In this document: positions 35,298 through 44,561 of the stretch, piece after piece
Layout of the letters: each line of letters begins with the position of its first letter
Numbering within the stretch: the first letter of the stretch is position 1
DNA from: CPC320 sp002684375
Lineage (GTDB): Bacteria > Pseudomonadota > Alphaproteobacteria > Rhodobacterales > Rhodobacteraceae
Assembly (NCBI GenBank): GCA_965662545.1
Contig: CBFIHZ010000001.1
Span: forward strand, 186,001-250,000
DNA: 64,000 bases
Direction: 5' to 3'
The notes under the pieces: generated by a model
What the model saw: the letters and a program-made list of their open reading frames with translations, nothing else
Told to the model about the DNA's origin: nothing
The model's database searches: none
Program-made: the position numbers and the translations under genes

Positions 35298-35377
35298 GAG
35301 ACGAAGCCACGATACCCGGTCTTCTTCCGTGGTGGGGGGGGTAGGGGGTGAGTGGAAGAAACTGTGTGTTCGGCCAT
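35298..35377 (-). other. dprA: Displaced 5' end of dprA, with C8 homopolymer
   Basis: ATG 35377 with GGAG upstream opens MAEHTVSSTHPLP, then the frame meets eight C residues (35341-35334). If the run had nine C, the protein would continue PPTTEEDRVSWLRLLRSHRVG into DprA without a break. With eight, the reading frame from the ATG ends elsewhere (through RKKTGYRG) and misses DprA. This is either a real one-base deletion, a slippage site, or a sequencing error in a homopolymer. Confidence 0.7.
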
Positions 35378-35454
35378 CATGACTCCGCCATCTTGCGAGA
35401 TCATATCTACGCTCGATGTGGTTAACAGCAGGTAAAGATAATTTTTTTTTTGGA

Positions 35455-36876
35455 CTAAGCAGCGGCCCCGCCGATGGTCAAACCACCGATCATCATTGTC
35501 GGCTGTCCAACGCCAACGGGCACCCACTGTCCCTGCTTTCCACAGTTGCCCATACCGGGGTCGAGCGCCATATCGTTGCCAATGGCGCGAATGTGCTTGA
35601 GCGCTGTCGCACCGTCACCGATCAGCGTCACGCCTTTCAGTGGCGCGCCGATGATGCCGTTCCTGACCCGATAGGCCTCGGTGCAGGAAAATACAAATTT
35701 GCCATTGGTGATGTCCACCTGACCACCGCCGAACCCAACCGCATAAATACCGTCTTTCAAATCCGACAGAATATCGCCAGGTGCTGTGTTGCCGCCGAGC
35801 ATATAGGTGTTTGTCATTCTGGGCATTGGCGCATGGGCAAAGCTTTCACGACGGCCGTTTCCGGTGGCGGCCACCCCCATGAGGCGTGCGTTCTGACGGT
35901 CCTGCATATAGCCAACAAGAATGCCATCTTCGATAAGCGTGTTTTTAGCCGATGGCGTGCCTTCGTCATCGATTGTGATCGACCCTCGGCGGTCTGGGAT
36001 CGTGCCATCATCAAGGACCGTGACCCCAGGAGCAGCGATTCGTTGGCCCATTAAACCGGAAAAGGCGCTACTGCCTTTGCGGTTGAAGTCGCCCTCTAAC
36101 CCGTGACCGATTGCCTCATGTAATAAAATCCCGGGCCACCCCGGACCGAGAACAATATCCATAACGCCGGCGGGGGCGGCCTCGGCTGTCAGATTCACGG
36201 TGGCAATACGCAGCGCTTCGCGGGCTTTGGTCTGCCAGGCCTCTGGTTTCAGCAAGCCGTCAAGGCCAATGCGCCCACCGCCGCCGGCAGATCCGCTTTC
36301 CCGACGTCCGTTGCTTTCTACGATTACGGACACATTCACGCGGGTCATTGGCCTGACATCGCGTAAAATTTGCCCGTCAGGGCGAAGGATCTCAATCTCT
36401 TGCAGTGAGGCTGAAATGGTCGCGGAGGCCTGCACAACGCGGGGGTCGAGATCGCGGCAAAAGGCATCAATGGCTTTGAGTGTTTCTATTTTAACTGCAA
36501 ATGGCGCATCTTCCATCGGGTTTTGATCGTTATATAGATGCCGGTTGGTAGCTTTCGGACCCTCTGACAACTGACCTCCGCCTGCGCGTACGGCCAATCG
36601 AGCGGTGTCGGCGGCACGGATCAATGCGGCTTGACTGATTTCAGTTGAATGACTGTATCCGGTGACGTCACCGTGAATGGCGCGCAATCCAAAGCCCTCA
36701 GAAGCGTTGTAACTGGCATTTTTAATCCTGCCGTCATCCAGCACCAAGCCTTCAGAGCGCCGTCTTTCAAGGAAAATTTCGCCATCATCAGCGCCTGCCA
36801 CGGCCTGTTGCAAGACTGACAGAGCTTGTTCTTTTTCCAGATAATCTGAAAATGGGCGAAATGTATCTTGGCTCAT
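35455..36876 (-). CDS. tldD: Metalloprotease TldD
   Basis: TldD, 473 aa, forms a heterodimeric zinc peptidase with TldE/PmbA that trims unfolded or modified peptides such as antitoxins and RiPP leaders. The metal site H253-E254-AIGH258 (LLHEAIGHGLEGDF) is intact, and the third ligand Cys lies in FSCTEAYRVRNG. Its partner PmbA is not in the window. It is divergent from the cytochrome oxidase block, with about 185 bases in between. tldD next to ctaC is a conserved Rhodobacteraceae arrangement. Confidence 0.96.
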   Translation of the reverse strand: MSQDTFRPFSDYLEKEQALSVLQQAVAGADDGEIFLERRRSEGLVLDDGRIKNASYNASEGFGLRAIHGDVTGYSHSTEISQAALIRAADTARLAVRAGGGQLSEGPKATNRHLYNDQNPMEDAPFAVKIETLKAIDAFCRDLDPRVVQASATISASLQEIEILRPDGQILRDVRPMTRVNVSVIVESNGRRESGSAGGGGRIGLDGLLKPEAWQTKAREALRIATVNLTAEAAPAGVMDIVLGPGWPGILLHEAIGHGLEGDFNRKGSSAFSGLMGQRIAAPGVTVLDDGTIPDRRGSITIDDEGTPSAKNTLIEDGILVGYMQDRQNARLMGVAATGNGRRESFAHAPMPRMTNTYMLGGNTAPGDILSDLKDGIYAVGFGGGQVDITNGKFVFSCTEAYRVRNGIIGAPLKGVTLIGDGATALKHIRAIGNDMALDPGMGNCGKQGQWVPVGVGQPTMMIGGLTIGGAAA

Positions 36877-37061
36877 TGGGTCGAGTCTCCTGAAATAATT
36901 TGCTTGAGGGCGTCTGTTTGCCGCAAGCTTCTTTCTTTATTCATCCTCAATAATATGTTCTTAAGTGGATCATTGACAATCGGAATCCTTTTGGGCGGTA
37001 TCCTCTCATCTGGGTTTTCGATGTCTGTTGACCGGAGCCAAGCAACCGATTTAGGTGAAAT

Positions 37062-37928
37062 ATGCGAATGATAGCGAGACTGACGGGCCTGATGGCTATA
37101 GTAATGGGGCTGCCTGTGGCAGCACAAGACGGATTGGAAATTATTGGCAAGCCGGTTGATAAACTCTTAGGCTTTCAGCCACCCGTGACGGAACTGGCTC
37201 GGGACGTACAGTGGCTGGATGACATGGTGCTATGGGTCATAGTGGCCATTACCTTGCTGGTAACGGCCCTGCTGGCATACGTGATTGTACGCTATAATCA
37301 AAAGGCAAATCCGAACCCGTCCAGTTTCACCCATAACTCTCCTCTGGAGGTAGCGTGGACTGTGGTGCCGATTGTAGTACTGGTATTTATTGGAGCGTTT
37401 TCGCTGCCGGTATTGTTCAAACAGCAAGAGATACCCGAGGGCGATATTCATATTAAAGTAACTGGTTATCAGTGGTACTGGGGGTATGAGTACACTGACC
37501 ACGAGTTTGGCTTTGACAGCTTTATGATTGGCGAGGGACAGGTGCTGAACGACGAGGTCGAGGCCGAATTGATCGCAGCGGGTTACAGCCGCGATGAGTT
37601 TTTGCTCGCGACAGATACATCGGTTGTCGTGCCCGTAAACAAAGTGGTGGTGATGGATGTGACTGGCGCTGACGTGATCCACAGCTGGACCATTCCCGCT
37701 TTTGGGGTCAAGCAAGACGCCGTACCGGGACGGATCGCGCAGCTTTGGTTCAAAGCTGAAAAAGAGGGCGTGTATTTTGGTCAATGTTCCGAACTTTGCG
37801 GAAAATCACACGCCTATATGCCGATCACAGTGAAGGTTGTTAGTCAGGAAGTTTATGATGCATGGTTAGCAGGAGCGATTGACGAATACGCAGGCACTCC
37901 GCTTGATTTCCAAGTCGCGTCTAAGTGA
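37062..37928 (+). CDS. ctaC: Cytochrome c oxidase subunit II
   Basis: Electron-entry subunit of the aa3-type oxidase, 288 aa. N-terminal signal (MRMIARLTGLMAIVMGLPVAAQ), two membrane helices (about 55-78 and 95-118), then the periplasmic cupredoxin domain. The binuclear CuA ligands are all present: H207, C242, E244, C246, H250 and M253 (GQCSELCGKSHAYM), and the Trp-rich YQWYWGYEY patch for cytochrome c is visible. An in-frame ATG at 37068 is an alternative start. Subunit I (ctaD) is elsewhere, which is usual for the group. Confidence 0.97.
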   Translation: MRMIARLTGLMAIVMGLPVAAQDGLEIIGKPVDKLLGFQPPVTELARDVQWLDDMVLWVIVAITLLVTALLAYVIVRYNQKANPNPSSFTHNSPLEVAWTVVPIVVLVFIGAFSLPVLFKQQEIPEGDIHIKVTGYQWYWGYEYTDHEFGFDSFMIGEGQVLNDEVEAELIAAGYSRDEFLLATDTSVVVPVNKVVVMDVTGADVIHSWTIPAFGVKQDAVPGRIAQLWFKAEKEGVYFGQCSELCGKSHAYMPITVKVVSQEVYDAWLAGAIDEYAGTPLDFQVASK

Positions 37929-37967
37929 GGTCGCTAAAATAATCTAACCTGAAGCGAGAGAAAGCTT

Positions 37968-38912
37968 ATGAGCATGAGTGATGCCAGCATGATAACGCGA
38001 GCACCAACCCACGAGGCGAGCTTTGGCGATTATTTCGCCCTTTTGAAGCCGCGTGTGATGTCGCTTGTGGTTTTTACCGCCATGGTTGGCTTGTTTGCCG
38101 CGCCAATTTCAGTGCATCCGATGGTCGCGTTTTCGTCGATTCTATTTATTGCTATCGGTGGCGGTGCATCCGGGGCGCTGAATATGTGGTGGGATGCAGA
38201 CATAGATGCGATTATGCGCCGAACGCGGTCGCGGCCAATCCCCTCGGGTAAGGTAACCCCAGAAGACGCCAAGGCGATCGGAATTGCTTTGTCAGGGTTT
38301 TCTGTTGTGATGCTGGCTTTGGCGTCAAATCTTTTTGCGGCCGGGTTGCTCGCGTTCACAATTTTCTTTTACGTGGTGATCTACACAGTGTGGCTCAAGC
38401 GCTGGACACCTCAGAACATTGTGATCGGTGGCGCGGCCGGGGCGTTCCCGCCGATGATTGGCTGGGCCGTTGCAACGGGTGGGATCAGCTTAGAAAGCGT
38501 GCTGATGTTCGCTTTGATTTTTGTTTGGACTCCACCGCATTTTTGGGCTTTGGCGCTGTTCATGCGCAATGATTATGACGATGCGAAGGTCCCGATGTTG
38601 ACGGTAACTCACGGGCGTCGCAGCACCCGAAATCACATTCTAGGGTATACTCTGGTGCTTGCTGCAGTGGCTGTTGGGGCGGGCTATACCTCTCTCGGTG
38701 GGCCGGCTTATGTTGCGGTGGCCGTTGTTCTTAACATCGCGTTCATCAAAGGCGCCGTTGATATCTGGCGCCGAGATGAGACAGACAGCGAAGCCGACGA
38801 CTTTAAGGTTGAACGTCGATTTTTCAAATTGTCGCTGGCGTATTTGTTCCTACATTTTGGTGCAATTTTAACTGATCCTCTATTGGCACAGCTTGTCGGG
38901 GGCACTCTCTGA
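37968..38912 (+). CDS. ctaB: Protoheme IX farnesyltransferase (heme O synthase)
   Basis: Inner-membrane prenyltransferase of 314 aa, UbiA superfamily, that adds a farnesyl group to heme b to make heme O for oxidase. About nine membrane helices. The first Asp-rich motif is NMWWDADIDAIMRRTRSRP and the second, NDYDDAKVPML, follows the second pair of helices. Also called CyoE. The stop overlaps the next ATG by one base. Confidence 0.96.
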   Translation: MSMSDASMITRAPTHEASFGDYFALLKPRVMSLVVFTAMVGLFAAPISVHPMVAFSSILFIAIGGGASGALNMWWDADIDAIMRRTRSRPIPSGKVTPEDAKAIGIALSGFSVVMLALASNLFAAGLLAFTIFFYVVIYTVWLKRWTPQNIVIGGAAGAFPPMIGWAVATGGISLESVLMFALIFVWTPPHFWALALFMRNDYDDAKVPMLTVTHGRRSTRNHILGYTLVLAAVAVGAGYTSLGGPAYVAVAVVLNIAFIKGAVDIWRRDETDSEADDFKVERRFFKLSLAYLFLHFGAILTDPLLAQLVGGTL

Positions 38913-39073
38913 TGAGTTTTGATCGCCAGCATGAAATCCACACCCGGCGTTTTGGTCGCAACTTGGGCGTTGCGGCAGTTCTTTTGGGATTGGTGGCGAT
39001 CGTGTTCGGCCTGACCGTTGTGAAAGTGACCCATGTCGAGTTTGAGGTCCCAAGCGCTGAGGCCTCACAATGA
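38912..39073 (+). CDS. Small single-helix protein between ctaB and ctaG (CoxF-like)
   Basis: A 53-aa protein that starts inside the ctaB stop (TGATG) and ends inside the ctaG start (ATGA), so translation is coupled on both sides. A charged N-terminus (FDRQHEIHTRRFGRN) precedes one membrane helix (LGVAAVLLGLVAIVFGLTVV) and a short acidic tail. Small ORFs at this position are known in Paracoccus and related oxidase operons and are presumed to help assembly; the function is inferred from position alone. Confidence 0.8.
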   Translation: MSFDRQHEIHTRRFGRNLGVAAVLLGLVAIVFGLTVVKVTHVEFEVPSAEASQ

Positions 39074-39651
39074 CTGCTGTGAATGGAAAACAACGCACTT
39101 TGTTTCAGACCATCGGGCTGGTGGTGGTTATGGGCGGCTTGGCGTGGGCATCTGTACCATTTTACGACTGGTTTTGTCGGGTTACGGGTTTCAGCGGTGT
39201 TACTGCGGTCGCGAGCGGTGATTCTGAAATTATCTTAGACAAGACGATCAAAATAAGGTTTGATGCTTCTCTGGAGCGCGATATGCCTTGGGATTTTAAA
39301 CCGGTTCAGCGTGAAATGACCTTGCGCATTGGCGAGACCGGTCTTGCGTTCTATGAAGCCTATAACCCAACAGACCGGCCTGTTGCCGGGTCCGCCAGCT
39401 ATAACGTCGCCCCATTTGATGCCGGTGGATTTTTCGCGAAAATTGACTGTTTTTGTTTTGAAGAACAGGTGCTACAACCCGGTGAACGGGTGCAGATGCC
39501 AGTGACTTTCTACGTTGATCCCGCGATTGTCGAGGACCGCGATGCAAAATACGCTAAGTCGATCACCCTCTCGTATACGTTTTACGAGATAGAGCTACCG
39601 CAAGAGGCACAAGCGGCCCTTTTGCAACCCGAGAGAACGAAAATAAACTAG
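39070..39651 (+). CDS. ctaG: Cytochrome c oxidase assembly protein CtaG (Cox11)
   Basis: Copper chaperone for the CuB site of subunit I, 193 aa. One N-terminal membrane anchor (LFQTIGLVVVMGGLAWASVPFYDWFC), then a periplasmic Ig-like domain with the conserved DCFCFEEQ motif (C-x-C-F) that binds Cu(I). ATG 39070 overlaps the preceding stop. Part of the oxidase assembly block. Confidence 0.96.
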   Translation: MTAVNGKQRTLFQTIGLVVVMGGLAWASVPFYDWFCRVTGFSGVTAVASGDSEIILDKTIKIRFDASLERDMPWDFKPVQREMTLRIGETGLAFYEAYNPTDRPVAGSASYNVAPFDAGGFFAKIDCFCFEEQVLQPGERVQMPVTFYVDPAIVEDRDAKYAKSITLSYTFYEIELPQEAQAALLQPERTKIN

Positions 39652-39675
39652 GCATTCCGAAGAGGGAATTACCAA

Positions 39676-40476
39676 ATGGCGCATGTTAAGAACCACGATT
39701 ATCATATTCTGAATCCCTCCCTCTGGCCTTTGGCTGGTGCGGTCTTTGGGTTTATCATGTTGTTTGGTGGCGTGCTGTTTATGCACGATCACGGTCCTTA
39801 TCTGCTGTTGATCGGCTTTGTTGGCGTGCTTTACGTGATGTACGGTTGGTGGGCTGAAACCGTCGCTGAAAATAAAGAGGGCGATCACACACCAGTTGTG
39901 CAAATCGGCCTGCGTTACGGTTTTATCTTGTTTATCACTTCAGAAGTCATGTTTTTTGCGGCATGGTTCTGGAGCTTTTTCAAACACGCAATGTACCCGA
40001 TGGGCCCCGATAGTCCGCGCGTCGACGGTGTGTGGCCTCCAGTCGGTATCGAGACATTTGATCCGTTTCACCTTCCTTTGATCAACACTTTGATCCTGTT
40101 GTGTTCTGGCGCAGCAGCAACTTGGGCGCACCATGCGTTGGTCCATGAAGAAAATCGTGAAGACATGAAAATGGGTCTGTGGATCGCCATTGCCCTTGGT
40201 GCCGTATTTACGCTGTTTCAGGCTTATGAATACAGCCACGCCGCGTTTGGGTTCTCAGGCAACATCTATGGGGCAAACTTTTTCATGGCCACCGGGTTCC
40301 ACGGGTTTCATGTTCTTGTTGGAACCATCTTTCTGTTTATCTGCCTGATGCGGACTTACAGGGGGCATTTTACCGCCAAAAGTCACATCGGGTTTGAGGC
40401 TGCCGCGTGGTACTGGCATTTTGTTGATGTGGTATGGCTGTTTTTGTTCTTCGCAGTCTATATCTGGGGCGGTTAA
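39676..40476 (+). CDS. ctaE: Cytochrome c oxidase subunit III
   Basis: 266 aa, seven membrane helices. Family features include the HDYHILNPSLWPL N-terminus, EVMFFAAWFWSFF, TWAHHALVHE and HFVDVVWLFLF near the end. The subunit stabilises the dinuclear centre and helps proton uptake. GAGGGA lies 13-8 bases before the ATG. It is followed by a terminator, so the SURF1 gene probably has its own promoter or relies on readthrough. Confidence 0.97.
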   Translation: MAHVKNHDYHILNPSLWPLAGAVFGFIMLFGGVLFMHDHGPYLLLIGFVGVLYVMYGWWAETVAENKEGDHTPVVQIGLRYGFILFITSEVMFFAAWFWSFFKHAMYPMGPDSPRVDGVWPPVGIETFDPFHLPLINTLILLCSGAAATWAHHALVHEENREDMKMGLWIAIALGAVFTLFQAYEYSHAAFGFSGNIYGANFFMATGFHGFHVLVGTIFLFICLMRTYRGHFTAKSHIGFEAAAWYWHFVDVVWLFLFFAVYIWGG

Positions 40477-40528
40477 GCTGCATCATGGTTTGTGCTTGAA
40501 CAGGCGCTGTGAAACCGACTAATCAAAG

Positions 40529-40553
40529 CGCGCAGCTTGTCTGCGCGTTTTTT
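40529..40553 (+). terminator. Rho-independent terminator after ctaE
   Basis: CGCGCAG (40529-40535) pairs with CTGCGCG (40541-40547) around the loop CTTGT, and is followed by six T. It lies 53 bases after the ctaE stop and 24 bases before the SURF1 start. Confidence 0.82.
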
Positions 40554-40576
40554 CCGTTTAAGGACCGTTTTCGATT

Positions 40577-41251
40577 ATGAACCGCCTCATTCCTCCACTG
40601 ATCTTTGGGCTGGCCGGTATCGCGGTACTGGTATCTCTGGCGATTTGGCAATTTCAAAGATTGCATTGGAAGAACACCATTCTGGCGGATATCGATGCCC
40701 GCATTCTTGCCGAAGCGGTCGCGGTGCCTGCGCAGCCAGATCCGGTGCGAGATCGTTATTTGCCCGTGGTGGTTAGCGGACGTTTGGGTGCCCCGTTTCT
40801 TCGAGTCCTCGCAAGCCGCAAAAAGATTGGCGCAGGCTACCGGCTCATCAGCCCTTTACAGTTGGCTGACCGGATTATTTTGGTTGACCGGGGATTCATC
40901 AAACTTGCCGATGCGGTGCCGGCTGTATCAGACCAGCCGGTGACATTTACCGGCAACCTGCACTGGCCAGACGAAGTGGATGGGTATACGCCAGAGCCCG
41001 ATTATAATAAAAATATTTGGTTTGCCCGTGATGTGCCCGCTATGGCGGCTGCGCTTTCTACAGAGCCTATTTTGCTGGTGGCCCGCACATCTTCACTTGC
41101 GTCCTCTCAACTATCTCCGATGCCGGTTGATAGCAAAGGCATTGCCAACAATCATCTGCAATACGCATTGACATGGATTTCTTTGGCAGTGATCTGGTTA
41201 TGTATGACCTTGTTTTATATCATCCGAACAAAGCCCAAAACAGAAAGCTGA
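40577..41251 (+). CDS. SURF1-family cytochrome oxidase biogenesis protein
   Basis: A 224-aa protein with two membrane helices, one at each end (about 3-23 and 195-215), and a periplasmic domain between them. The SURF1 signature ISPLQLADRIILVDRGFI and the final NNHLQYALTWISLAVIW are typical. It helps heme a insertion into subunit I. Last gene of the oxidase block; thrC follows after 6 bases. Confidence 0.93.
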   Translation: MNRLIPPLIFGLAGIAVLVSLAIWQFQRLHWKNTILADIDARILAEAVAVPAQPDPVRDRYLPVVVSGRLGAPFLRVLASRKKIGAGYRLISPLQLADRIILVDRGFIKLADAVPAVSDQPVTFTGNLHWPDEVDGYTPEPDYNKNIWFARDVPAMAAALSTEPILLVARTSSLASSQLSPMPVDSKGIANNHLQYALTWISLAVIWLCMTLFYIIRTKPKTES

Positions 41252-41257
41252 TGTGAC

Positions 41258-42649
41258 ATGCGCTATATTTCGACCCGCGGAGCCGCCCCGGTTTTAACCT
41301 TTGAAGAGGCGATGCTAACCGGCCTTGCCCGTGACGGTGGTCTGTATGTGCCCGAAACGATCCCGCAGATGAGCCATCGCGACATCAGCGCTTTGCAGGG
41401 GCTGAGTTATGAGGATGTGGCGTTTCGGGTGATGCAGCCGTTTATAGGTGACACGTTCAGCGATGCAGAGTTCAGCGATATTATCAGCCGTGCCTATGCC
41501 GGATTCGGTCACAAAGCCCGGGCGCCCTTGGTACAGCTGGACAGCAATCACTTTCTGCTCGAGCTGTTTCACGGGCCGACACTTGCGTTCAAAGACTTTG
41601 CTATGCAGTTGATCGGGCAGATGTTCCAGACCGCTCTGCACCGCCGTGGAGAGCGGGTGACCATCGTCGGCGCCACGAGCGGTGACACGGGCAGTGCCGC
41701 GATGGAGGCGTTTCGCGGACTGGATGCCGTCGATGTCTTTATTATGTACCCGCATGGTCGGATTTCAGAGGTTCAGCGCCGGCAAATGACAACGCCAAGC
41801 GAAAGCAATGTCCACGCTTTGGCGATGGATGGCGATTTTGATGCCTGCCAGGCGCGGCTTAAAGAGATGTTCAACGACTTTGCCTTCCGAGATGAGGTGC
41901 GTCTGGCCGGCGTAAATTCGATTAACTGGGCGCGGGTATTGGCGCAAGTTGTGTATTATTTCTCGGCGGCAGCCAGTTTGGGCGCCCCTCAGCGCAAGGT
42001 CAGCTTTACAGTGCCAACAGGCAACTTTGGTGATATTTTTGCTGGCTATATTGCCAAACGTATGGGGCTGCCGATTGACCGCCTGATCGTGGCCACCAAT
42101 CAAAACGATATTCTGCATCGCTGCCTGTCCACCGGGGCCTATCAAACCGATACAGTGATCCCGTCGATCAGCCCCTCAATGGATATTCAGGTCAGTTCGA
42201 ATTTTGAACGGGCGCTGTTTTATGCCTATGACGGTGATGGCGCGGCAATTTCTCGAATGATGGATAGTTTGAAATCCGAGGGCGGGTTTGAGCTCAGTCA
42301 GGGCACTCAGCAAAAACTGGCCGGGGATTTCGGATCTGGACGCGTCTCCGAAGTCGAGACATCGGCGACGATTGCGGCCCACTGTACGTCAACGGGTGAA
42401 ATTCTTTGCCCGCATTCAGCAATTGGGGTCAACGTGGCCGAGGCGCAGCGTGACCCAAATGTACCAATGGTGACCTTGGCCACGGCGCATCCGGCTAAAT
42501 TTCCCGATGCGGTTGAGGCGGCCACATCGCTGCGTCCAGAGTTGCCTGACCGCATGGCCGATCTTTATAACCGACCCGAACGGGTGACGCGTGTGGCCAA
42601 TGAACTGGCACCATTACAACAATTGATAAAAGAAAGAACCTCACATTGA
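41258..42649 (+). CDS. thrC: Threonine synthase
   Basis: PLP enzyme that turns O-phosphohomoserine into threonine. 463 aa, the long form typical of proteobacteria. The PLP lysine is K112 in LAFKDFAMQ; ATSGDTGSAA is the phosphate-binding loop, and the N-terminal MRYISTRG is typical. It is linked by short gaps to SURF1 and overlaps the M16 peptidase gene by four bases. Confidence 0.96.
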   Translation: MRYISTRGAAPVLTFEEAMLTGLARDGGLYVPETIPQMSHRDISALQGLSYEDVAFRVMQPFIGDTFSDAEFSDIISRAYAGFGHKARAPLVQLDSNHFLLELFHGPTLAFKDFAMQLIGQMFQTALHRRGERVTIVGATSGDTGSAAMEAFRGLDAVDVFIMYPHGRISEVQRRQMTTPSESNVHALAMDGDFDACQARLKEMFNDFAFRDEVRLAGVNSINWARVLAQVVYYFSAAASLGAPQRKVSFTVPTGNFGDIFAGYIAKRMGLPIDRLIVATNQNDILHRCLSTGAYQTDTVIPSISPSMDIQVSSNFERALFYAYDGDGAAISRMMDSLKSEGGFELSQGTQQKLAGDFGSGRVSEVETSATIAAHCTSTGEILCPHSAIGVNVAEAQRDPNVPMVTLATAHPAKFPDAVEAATSLRPELPDRMADLYNRPERVTRVANELAPLQQLIKERTSH

Positions 42650-43908
42650 GCGTAGAATTACATACATTATCCAACGGCTTTCGCATTGTGACAGAGCATA
42701 TGCCGGGACTAAAATCTGCGGCTATTGGGGTTTGGGTGGGGGCCGGGGGGCGTCACGAGCGGCCTGAGCAAAATGGCATCGCGCATTTCCTTGAGCATAT
42801 GGCATTCAAAGGAACCAAGACCCGCAGCGCCGTCCAGATTGCCGAAGCCATTGAGGATGTAGGCGGCTATATCAACGCCTACACGTCTCGCGAGGCCACA
42901 GCATATTATGTGCGCCTGCTTGAGGATGATGTGCCTCTTGGTCTTGAGGTCGTTTCGGATATTTTGCTCAACCCGATATTTGATGCCCGCGAAATAGAAG
43001 TAGAACGCGGGGTGATCCTGCAAGAGATAGGGCAGGCGTTGGATACCCCGGATGATGTGATTTTTGACTGGCTTCAGGAACAGGCCTATCCCGACCAGCC
43101 GCTGGGACGCTCGATCCTTGGCCCAGAGGAACGGGTCAAAGCGTTTTCCCGCGAGGATCTCTCGGCGTTTATCTCAGAGCATTATGTCCCCGGACAGATG
43201 ATCCTGTCGGCCGCCGGTGCAGTTGACCATGATCAGATTGTAGCGCAGGCTGAAGCCTTGTTTGGGCATCTGCCGTCTGTTCCGCTGATCGCACCCAGCA
43301 AGGCTTTGTTTAAGGGGGGTGAATATCGCCGGATCAAAGATCTCGAACAGGCGCATTTTACGCTTGGTTTTGACAGTCCTGATTATCAGGGATCCGAGAT
43401 TTATACCGCGCAGATTTACTCGGTGGCCTTTGGTGGCGGTATGTCGAGCCGCTTGTTTCAGGAAGTACGTGAAAAGCGCGGGCTGTGTTATTCAATCTTT
43501 GCCCAAACTGGGGCGTATGCCGACAGCGGCATGACCACGATCTATGCCGGCACTGGCGAGGACCAATTGGCTGAATTGATGACTATTACTCTCGACGAAA
43601 TGCACCGGGCTGCGGATGATATGAACGATCAAGAAGTGGCCCGCGCGCGCGCGCAAATGAAAGCTGGGATGCTTATGGGGTTGGAGAGCCCTTCGTCACG
43701 GACAGAAAGACTGGCGCGGATGGTGCAAATTTGGGGACGTGTTAAATCTCTTGATGAGGCAATTGAACAGATCGATGCGGTGACCACTGCAGACGTCCGT
43801 CAATTTGCCGCAAACCTTGTGAGCAAGGCTCCGGCGGCAATGGCGCTTTATGGTCCTGTTTCACAAGGACCGGCTCTCGATGCGCTGAAGTCGCGCAACG
43901 CTGCGTGA
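42646..43908 (+). CDS. M16-family zinc peptidase (mitochondrial processing peptidase-like)
   Basis: 420 aa, with the inverted zinc motif HxxEH at H47-F-L-E50-H51 and the downstream Glu in EVERGVILQEI. The second half has the Gly-rich GGGMSSRLFQEVREKRGLCYS that closes on the substrate. It resembles the beta subunit of mitochondrial processing peptidase and bacterial PqqL/YmxG enzymes. The start TTG 42646 overlaps the thrC stop. Lacking a signal peptide, it should be cytosolic. The substrate is unknown. Confidence 0.93.
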   Translation: MSVELHTLSNGFRIVTEHMPGLKSAAIGVWVGAGGRHERPEQNGIAHFLEHMAFKGTKTRSAVQIAEAIEDVGGYINAYTSREATAYYVRLLEDDVPLGLEVVSDILLNPIFDAREIEVERGVILQEIGQALDTPDDVIFDWLQEQAYPDQPLGRSILGPEERVKAFSREDLSAFISEHYVPGQMILSAAGAVDHDQIVAQAEALFGHLPSVPLIAPSKALFKGGEYRRIKDLEQAHFTLGFDSPDYQGSEIYTAQIYSVAFGGGMSSRLFQEVREKRGLCYSIFAQTGAYADSGMTTIYAGTGEDQLAELMTITLDEMHRAADDMNDQEVARARAQMKAGMLMGLESPSSRTERLARMVQIWGRVKSLDEAIEQIDAVTTADVRQFAANLVSKAPAAMALYGPVSQGPALDALKSRNAA

Positions 43909-44492
43909 TGTTCCTGTTCAAACGTAAAGTTCAGATTGCCACCGAACGCTTGATGTTGCGATTGCCACTGCATCGCGATTATCGGAGCTGGTCTGAACTG
44001 CGTTTGACCAGCAAGGAGTTTCTGGCGCCTTGGGAACCCAGTTGGGCTGCAGATCATTTGTCGCGTAAATCTTTCGCCAATCGGGTCTATTGGGCGCAGC
44101 GCTCGGTCTCAAGTGGTTCGGGTATTCCTTTGTTTATCGAGCGAAAGACCGACGGTGTTCTGCTGGGGGCTGTGACATTGGACAATATGCGCCGCGGGCC
44201 AGCGCAGGCAGCGACACTGGGCTATTGGATCGGCGCGCCTTATGCGCGCCAGGGCTATATGCGTGAGGCGCTGACCGCATGTCTGAATTATGCGTTCCAA
44301 AAAGAAGGCCTCAGCCGGCTTGAGGCGGCTTGCCTGCCCGAAAACGTGGCATCGCGGGGCGTGCTCGAAAAAAGTGGTTTTAAGTATGAGGGGGTGGCGC
44401 AGAGCTATCTACAGATCAATGGCCGGTGGCGCACCCATGTCCTGTATGCTGCGCTGCGCTTTGATCGGCGCGGGCGGACCAGTGCCGGCTGA
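43908..44492 (+). CDS. GNAT-family N-acetyltransferase (RimJ/RimL type)
   Basis: A 194-aa acetyltransferase. The acetyl-CoA pocket is visible as the QAATLGYWIGAPYARQGYMREAL stretch (positions about 102-124), followed by a GVLEKSGFKYEGV end strand typical of ribosomal-protein acetyltransferases. ATG 43908 shares its A with the preceding stop; GTG 43905 is also possible. Substrate not known; RimJ acts on ribosomal protein S5 in E. coli. Confidence 0.9.
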   Translation: MFLFKRKVQIATERLMLRLPLHRDYRSWSELRLTSKEFLAPWEPSWAADHLSRKSFANRVYWAQRSVSSGSGIPLFIERKTDGVLLGAVTLDNMRRGPAQAATLGYWIGAPYARQGYMREALTACLNYAFQKEGLSRLEAACLPENVASRGVLEKSGFKYEGVAQSYLQINGRWRTHVLYAALRFDRRGRTSAG

Positions 44493-44561
44493 TCTGGTGG
44501 GCCAGGCTGTGCTTGACTGGCCTGCTTTGCTAGAATGAAAATGTAATCGAGGGTCTTTATC

